A DNA stretch of 10,270 nucleotides from a bacterium. GTDB lineage: Bacteria; Desulfobacterota; Anaeroferrophillalia; Anaeroferrophillales; Tharpellaceae. Of the stretch, positions 6,913 through 10,270 are shown one piece after another (within the stretch, counting starts at the first letter, position 1; each line of letters starts with the position of its first letter). The position numbers and the translations under genes are program-made. The stretch covers positions 1 through 10,270 of the forward strand of contig JAOZKP010000094.1 in assembly GCA_029935295.1 (NCBI GenBank), read 5' to 3'. Under the pieces are notes generated by a model that was not told where the DNA came from, made no database searches, and saw only the letters and a list, made by a program, of their open reading frames with translations.

Positions 6913-8059
6913 GCGGTTTTTCGGTCGGGACAGCAGCGCCGCTTTGCAGGAGGTTAAGCTTGCCTTTGGTAAAAATGCTGTAGTTCTGGAAACAGTGCAG
7001 CGCGATGATGTCCCCCCTGAACGGCGGGTTGAAATTGTGGCGGCGATCGATTATGATCCCGGACTCAAGATTGAAAGAAAAAGCGAGAAGATTTCTACTG
7101 ATATAGTTTCGTCCAGGAGAGCTGCGGCATTATCTGTCACATCTCCGGAGCCGGATTCAGCCGGTAATCTGCAGGCAACCGATTATGAACGACTGCAGCG
7201 TGAACTTCATTCGGTAAAAGGGATGATGGGGCGGTTGCTGGTCGGCAGCGGCCTGAGTGAAGGTTGGAGTCACAGCGGCTTTGCCGATCTCTTGAATCAG
7301 TTATTGGCCCGCAAAGTCAGCAGTGAGATTGCCTACGATCTGCTGACCCAGACGCAGTTGGAATTGAGTGACACTGCGGCCCTTAAAAAGCGGCCGGAAA
7401 CCTTTATCAAAGAATTACTCAAGGCGGCTCTGGCCGGGGTGATTATGCGCCAGGTCAAGGTTCTAAAACGTAGCGAAATGGCGCGGGTGATTACGCTGGT
7501 GGGGCCGACCGGGGTCGGTAAAACGACGACCCTGGCAAAATTAGCCGCGGCTTTTGCGGGGGCAGGTGAACGGGTTTCTCTGATTTCAGTTGACACTTAC
7601 CGGCTCGGGGCGGCGGCGCAGACGTTAGAGTACGGCCGGCGTCTTAAGATGCCGGTTGAGATTGTTAAAGACCGGAAAGAGCTGCTTGCCGCCCTTAACG
7701 GATTTGCCGGTTTTGATCGGGTATTAATTGATACGATGGGGCGCAGTATTCGTGACCGTAAAGGCCTGGCCGAACTCTGCCGGGTACTGAAAGTGGTTGT
7801 CGGAGAAACCTTTTTAGTGTTGCCGGCCGGAATTCAGGAAGAGGATCTTCTCGAAAATTTGGTTCATTTCCGGCCATTCGGGGGTACATCACTGCTTTTT
7901 ACAAAACTGGATGAAACCAGTTGCTATGGCTCAATTCTCAATGGTCTGCGTTATGCACAAATGCCATTGAGCTTCTTTACCAATGGGCAAAAAGTGCCCG
8001 ATGATATCGAAATCGCCAGTGCTGAACGCCTGGCCGATCTTTTGTTGGATATAATTTGA
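6902..8059 (+). CDS. flhF: Flagellar SRP-type GTPase FlhF
   Basis: FlhF is an SRP-family GTPase that marks the site of flagellum assembly, usually a cell pole, and is controlled by FlhG. The frame is open to 6878, but the GTG at 6902 gives the family-type N-terminus (VRVKRFFGRDSSAALQEVK, like MQVKRF...) and has a strong GGAGG at 6892-6896. This yields 385 aa. The N-terminal B/N domains span about 1-190. The GTPase domain shows the P-loop GPTGVGKTTT (201-210), SVDTYRLGAAAQTLEYG (G2-type), IDTMGRSIRD with a DTMGR G3 motif (277-281), and TKLDET (G4, 334-339). Most relatives have DTAGR at G3, so the Met is unusual. The start overlaps the end of flhA by 11 bp, implying translational coupling. Confidence 0.95.
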   Translation: MRVKRFFGRDSSAALQEVKLAFGKNAVVLETVQRDDVPPERRVEIVAAIDYDPGLKIERKSEKISTDIVSSRRAAALSVTSPEPDSAGNLQATDYERLQRELHSVKGMMGRLLVGSGLSEGWSHSGFADLLNQLLARKVSSEIAYDLLTQTQLELSDTAALKKRPETFIKELLKAALAGVIMRQVKVLKRSEMARVITLVGPTGVGKTTTLAKLAAAFAGAGERVSLISVDTYRLGAAAQTLEYGRRLKMPVEIVKDRKELLAALNGFAGFDRVLIDTMGRSIRDRKGLAELCRVLKVVVGETFLVLPAGIQEEDLLENLVHFRPFGGTSLLFTKLDETSCYGSILNGLRYAQMPLSFFTNGQKVPDDIEIASAERLADLLLDII

Positions 8060-8071
8060 GGAATTGAAGTT

Positions 8072-8911
8072 ATGGATCAGGCAGCGGCTTTGCAAAAATC
8101 CGGATCTGCAGTCAAGGTGATTGCCGTCGCCAGCGGCAAAGGCGGGGTTGGTAAAACCAATACGGTCATAAATCTGGCCAGTTCCCTGGCGGCAATGGGC
8201 CAGCGGGTGATGGTTCTCGATGCCGATTTAGGTTTAGGGAACCTGGATGTGATGCTGGGCCTGGCGCCGGAGTATAATCTTCAGCATCTTTTTAGCGGTG
8301 AGAAAACTCTGGATGAGATTATGGTTGAGGGCCCCAATGGTATAAAAATTATTCCGGCGGCCTCCGGAATTCAGGAAGTGACGCAAAGCGGTACCCGGGA
8401 ACAGCAGATTTTAATGGAACAGCTCGGTCGTTACGAGGGCAAGATCGATTTTTTCTTTATTGATGCGGCCGCGGGAATTTCGAATATGGTGACCAGTTTT
8501 GTCAGGGCTGCTGATATTGCCCTGGTGGTGGCGACGCCGGAGCCGACCTCGATGACTGATGCCTATGCTCTGATGAAAGTTCTCTGCAACAACTATGGTG
8601 AAAAGAAGTTCTACCTTCTGCTCAATCAGGTGACCGGTGAGTCGGAGGCGCGGCAGGTTTACAATAAATTAAGCCGGGTCGGAGAGAAATTTCTTGACAT
8701 CACTTTGATTTTTTTGGGATATATTCCTAAAGATGCAAACGTGCCTCTGGCGGTATGCCGGCAGCAGGCGATAGTTGAATATCGGCCGGAGTCACCGGCG
8801 AGCCGCTCTTTTGTTGATACGGCCCGGCGTCTTAAACGTTTGCCGATACGTTCAAAAAGTGGTGGTTTGCACTATTTTTGGCAGCGGATGGGTGGTAAAA
8901 GCAGTGACTGA
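8072..8911 (+). CDS. flhG: Flagellar number regulator FlhG (FleN/YlxH), MinD-type ATPase
   Basis: FlhG is a ParA/MinD-family ATPase that limits flagellar number by acting on FlhF and, in some species, on the master regulator or the C-ring. The 279-aa product has the deviant Walker A motif ASGKGGVGKTNT (Lys23 and Lys28), the VLDADLGLGNLDVMLGL switch region (49-65), and FIDAAAGISN at about 129-138, where relatives often read DTGAGIS. The KPT-like PEPTSMTDAYAL region follows. The first residues, MDQAAALQ, resemble the DQAxxLR element reported to stimulate FlhF, but with Gln in place of Arg. The C-terminus (GLHYFWQRMGG) could be an amphipathic membrane-binding helix (inference). GAGGAA at 8058-8063 overlaps the flhF stop. 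The last 8 bp overlap fliA. Confidence 0.95.
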   Translation: MDQAAALQKSGSAVKVIAVASGKGGVGKTNTVINLASSLAAMGQRVMVLDADLGLGNLDVMLGLAPEYNLQHLFSGEKTLDEIMVEGPNGIKIIPAASGIQEVTQSGTREQQILMEQLGRYEGKIDFFFIDAAAGISNMVTSFVRAADIALVVATPEPTSMTDAYALMKVLCNNYGEKKFYLLLNQVTGESEARQVYNKLSRVGEKFLDITLIFLGYIPKDANVPLAVCRQQAIVEYRPESPASRSFVDTARRLKRLPIRSKSGGLHYFWQRMGGKSSD

Positions 8912-9671
8912 AACAGGTGCGGCGGCAACTTTCGTGTTGGATGAAAAGGTGATGCTGAAAGAGTATCTACCTTTGATTCAACGCCTGGCCCGCCGCCTGG
9001 TTTCACGTCTTCCAGACAGTGTTGAGGTAGATGATCTAATAAATTCCGGGGTTTTAGGGCTGCTTGACGCTGTCAGTAAGTTTGATTCAGAGCGGCAGAT
9101 CAAGTTCAAAACCTATGCCGAATTCAGGATTCGCGGAGCTATGCTGGATGACCTGCGGAGCCAGGACTGGGCCTCGCGGAGTCTGCGAAACGACTCGAAT
9201 ATGCTTGAGAGCGCCTATGCCTCTTTGGAGCACAAGCTTGGCCGGCCGGCAGAAGAGAGCGAGGTTGCCGTAGCACTTAATCTAGACCTTGATGAATTCT
9301 ACAAGCTGCTGGGCCGGGCCCGCGGGATTTCGCTGGTCAATTTCGAGGATATGGTTGCGGATGACTCCGCAAATTCACGGAATCCGCTGGAAATGATTGC
9401 CCTGATTGAGAGCGATGACCCCTTCGTTTTGTTTCAGGAGCTGGAACTGCAGGAGCATTTTGCTGCGGCGATAGATGATCTCAATGAACGTGATAAAATT
9501 GTTTTACAGCTTTATTACTTTGAAGAGCTTAACCTGAAAGAGGTCGGCGAAGTTCTGGATGTCAGTGAGTCGCGGGTCTGTCAAATGCGAACCCAGGCGA
9601 TTATTCGTTTGCGTAACCGGATAAAATCCTTGCGCCGGATAAAAAAATCAGTTAAAAGAGAAATACTTTAA
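8904..9671 (+). CDS. fliA: RNA polymerase sigma-28 factor FliA (late flagellar genes)
   Basis: FliA directs RNA polymerase to late flagellar and chemotaxis promoters and is held by anti-sigma FlgM until the hook is finished. From the GTG at 8904 the product has 255 aa, typical of the family. Region 1.2/2 runs from about residue 21 to 95 (YLPLIQRLARRLVSRLPDSV, EVDDLINSGVLGLLDAVSKF, then FKTYAEFRIRGAMLDDLRSQ). Region 3 follows. Region 4 begins at about 193 with LNERDKIVLQLYYFEELNLK and includes the helix-turn-helix EVLDVSESRVCQMRTQAI. The tail is very basic. The frame is open to 8775, but that part only shadows flhG. GTG 8904 has GGGTGG at 8890-8895; GTG 8892 and ATG 8952 are alternatives with poorer spacing. 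The chosen start overlaps flhG by 8 bp. Confidence 0.95.
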   Translation: MTETGAAATFVLDEKVMLKEYLPLIQRLARRLVSRLPDSVEVDDLINSGVLGLLDAVSKFDSERQIKFKTYAEFRIRGAMLDDLRSQDWASRSLRNDSNMLESAYASLEHKLGRPAEESEVAVALNLDLDEFYKLLGRARGISLVNFEDMVADDSANSRNPLEMIALIESDDPFVLFQELELQEHFAAAIDDLNERDKIVLQLYYFEELNLKEVGEVLDVSESRVCQMRTQAIIRLRNRIKSLRRIKKSVKREIL

Positions 9672-9678
9672 CCGCAGG

Positions 9679-9696
9679 AATATTTTTTAAAATATT
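9679..9696. promoter_or_regulatory. AT-only inverted repeat between fliA and cheY
   Basis: The 18-bp sequence AATATTTTTTAAAATATT has two perfect 8-bp arms around a TT centre and lies in the 56-bp gap before cheY. It contains TAAAAT, which could act as a -10 element, but no good -35 was found at the right distance. An all-A/U hairpin is too weak to be a convincing terminator. An operator or AT-rich promoter element for cheY is possible; the function is unknown. Confidence 0.35.
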
Positions 9697-9727
9697 TAGT
9701 TTTAGACGTGATCGAGGGATAGGCTAA

Positions 9728-10105
9728 ATGAATAAAGATATGAGAATCATCATTGTCGATGATTTTTCGACAATGCGCCGGATTATCAAAAACATTCTCA
9801 GGCAGCTTGGTTTTACCAATGTTACCGAAGCCGATGATGGTGCGACGGCTTGGCCGAAGATTCAGGCAGAGGCTTTTGATCTCGTGGTTACAGATTGGAA
9901 TATGCCGAAAATGTCCGGCCTTGAGCTTTTGAAAAATATCCGCAATGATGAAAACCTGAAAGATATTCCAGTATTAATGGTTACCGCTGAAGCCTTGAAA
10001 GAGAACATTATCGAAGCGGTAAAAGCCGGGGTCAGTAATTATATTATCAAACCTTTCACCGCTGAGACCATGCAGGAAAAACTGGAAAAGATTTTTAGCG
10101 GTTGA
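9728..10105 (+). CDS. cheY: Chemotaxis response regulator CheY
   Basis: CheY is the single-domain receiver that carries the chemotaxis signal from CheA to FliM and FliN at the switch. The 125-aa product is just one receiver domain with every key residue: acidic pair Asp11-Asp12, phosphoacceptor Asp56 in VVTDWNMPKMSG, Thr86 in MVTAEA, Tyr105 and Lys108 in YIIKPF. Spacing matches E. coli CheY minus one residue. The N-terminal IIIVDDFSTMRRIIKNILRQ is characteristic of flagellar CheY proteins. There is no output domain. GAGGG at 9714-9718 precedes the ATG. It lies 56 bp after fliA, the largest gap in the cluster, and is the last gene before the terminator. cheA, cheZ and other partners are not in the window. 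Confidence 0.95.
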   Translation: MNKDMRIIIVDDFSTMRRIIKNILRQLGFTNVTEADDGATAWPKIQAEAFDLVVTDWNMPKMSGLELLKNIRNDENLKDIPVLMVTAEALKENIIEAVKAGVSNYIIKPFTAETMQEKLEKIFSG

Positions 10106-10162
10106 TGGGTATTAGGTTTTTAGCCACTTGACGGTAATGCCGGAAAATGGATAAATTTATCA

Positions 10163-10217
10163 GGGTGAGAGCTTAAGGCGACAAAGTTTGCCGGCAGTTC
10201 TCGCCCTTTTTTATTTT
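10163..10217 (+). terminator. Rho-independent terminator of the flagellar cluster
   Basis: A 10-bp outer stem pairs GGGTGAGAGC (10163-10172) with GTTCTCGCCC (10197-10206), using two G-U wobbles. Inside it, a second 5-bp hairpin pairs GGCGA (10177-10181) with TTGCC (10188-10192) around CAAAGT. The outer stem is followed directly by TTTTTTATTTT (10207-10217). The T-run lies only on the + side, so it should end transcripts coming from cheY, not from the opposite direction. Confidence 0.8.
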
Positions 10218-10270
10218 AGCTGAATGGTGAGATTTGTTTTCACGTTACCACTTTCGCTCATTTCTTGAGA
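10211..10270 (-). CDS. Possible 3' end of a convergent gene (partial, unidentified)
   Basis: On the minus strand, 19 codons are open from the window edge and end at a TAA (10213-10211) inside the T-run of the terminator. The reading is SQEMSESGNVKTNLTIQLK, a plausible soluble C-terminus, but far too short to identify. The other minus frames are closed by stops. Open frames of this length arise often by chance, so this is only a hint that a convergent gene enters from the right. An internal ATG at its fourth codon could also make it a spurious 16-codon frame. Confidence 0.2.
   Translation of the reverse strand, partial: SQEMSESGNVKTNLTIQLK

Noticed and set aside
8050..8055. TATAAT just before flhG as a promoter
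   Set aside because: No -35 at a suitable distance, and the start point would fall inside the flhG ribosome site; it is explained by the last codons of flhF (Asp-Ile-Ile).
8775..8903. Upstream extension of the fliA frame into flhG
   Set aside because: The translation has no sigma-factor similarity, while the start at 8904 gives the normal family length.
10152..10184. Sigma-28 promoter (TAAA ... GGCGACAA) downstream of cheY
   Set aside because: The spacing is 21 bp, not the roughly 15 bp needed, and the -10 half is part of the terminator hairpin.
10163..10206. Cyclic-di-GMP (GEMM) riboswitch suggested by GACAAAG and GCCGG
   Set aside because: The conserved GEMM core and two-helix layout are missing; a nested terminator hairpin with a U-run explains the sequence.

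Overview
The window is one contiguous, co-directional (+ strand) flagellar gene cluster, not an accessory island. It carries twelve identifiable genes in the order fliM (3' end only), fliN, fliO, fliP, fliQ, fliR, flhB, flhA, flhF, flhG, fliA, cheY. A Rho-independent terminator follows cheY. All genes except the truncated fliM are intact, with no frameshifts, insertion sequences, tRNAs, rRNAs or CRISPR arrays.

The likely host is a motile Gram-negative proteobacterium. Gene order and protein style (fliMNOPQR-flhBAFG-fliA-cheY, long FliO with a periplasmic domain, CheY with the DWNMP active-site loop) look most like a deltaproteobacterium / Desulfobacterota member. This assignment is an inference from general resemblance; no database was searched. 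Base composition looks moderate (roughly half G+C by eye) and uniform, with strong use of CCG and CGG codons.

Layout: 1-634 holds the end of fliM and all of fliN (the C-ring switch). Positions 669-6912 hold the export gate: fliO (assembly factor), fliP, fliQ and fliR (gate channel), flhB (substrate-specificity switch) and flhA (export platform). Positions 6902-8911 hold flhF and flhG, the SRP-type GTPase and MinD-type ATPase pair that sets flagellar site and number and suggests polar flagella. Positions 8904-9671 hold fliA (sigma-28), and 9728-10105 hold cheY. Downstream are a composite terminator hairpin (10163-10217) and a short tail that may contain the 3' end of a convergent gene.

The genes are tightly packed: several are separated by 5-14 bp or overlap (fliR/flhB by 1 bp, flhA/flhF by 11 bp, flhG/fliA by 8 bp), so one polycistronic, translationally coupled transcript is likely. 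Together they specify where a flagellum is built (FlhF/FlhG), build the secretion gate (FliOPQR-FlhBA), make the switch (FliM/FliN), turn on late genes (FliA) and control rotation (CheY).

I found no convincing new multi-gene system. The points worth a second look are variations on known parts: an extended FliN N-terminus, a long FliO with a large periplasmic domain, an altered G3 motif in FlhF, a near-consensus but altered FlhF-activating motif in FlhG, a perfect 20-bp palindrome inside fliR, an extended -10 promoter motif just upstream of flhB, an AT-only palindrome before cheY, and a promoter-like sequence directly before the terminator hairpin. No gene-free stretch exceeds 300 bases.
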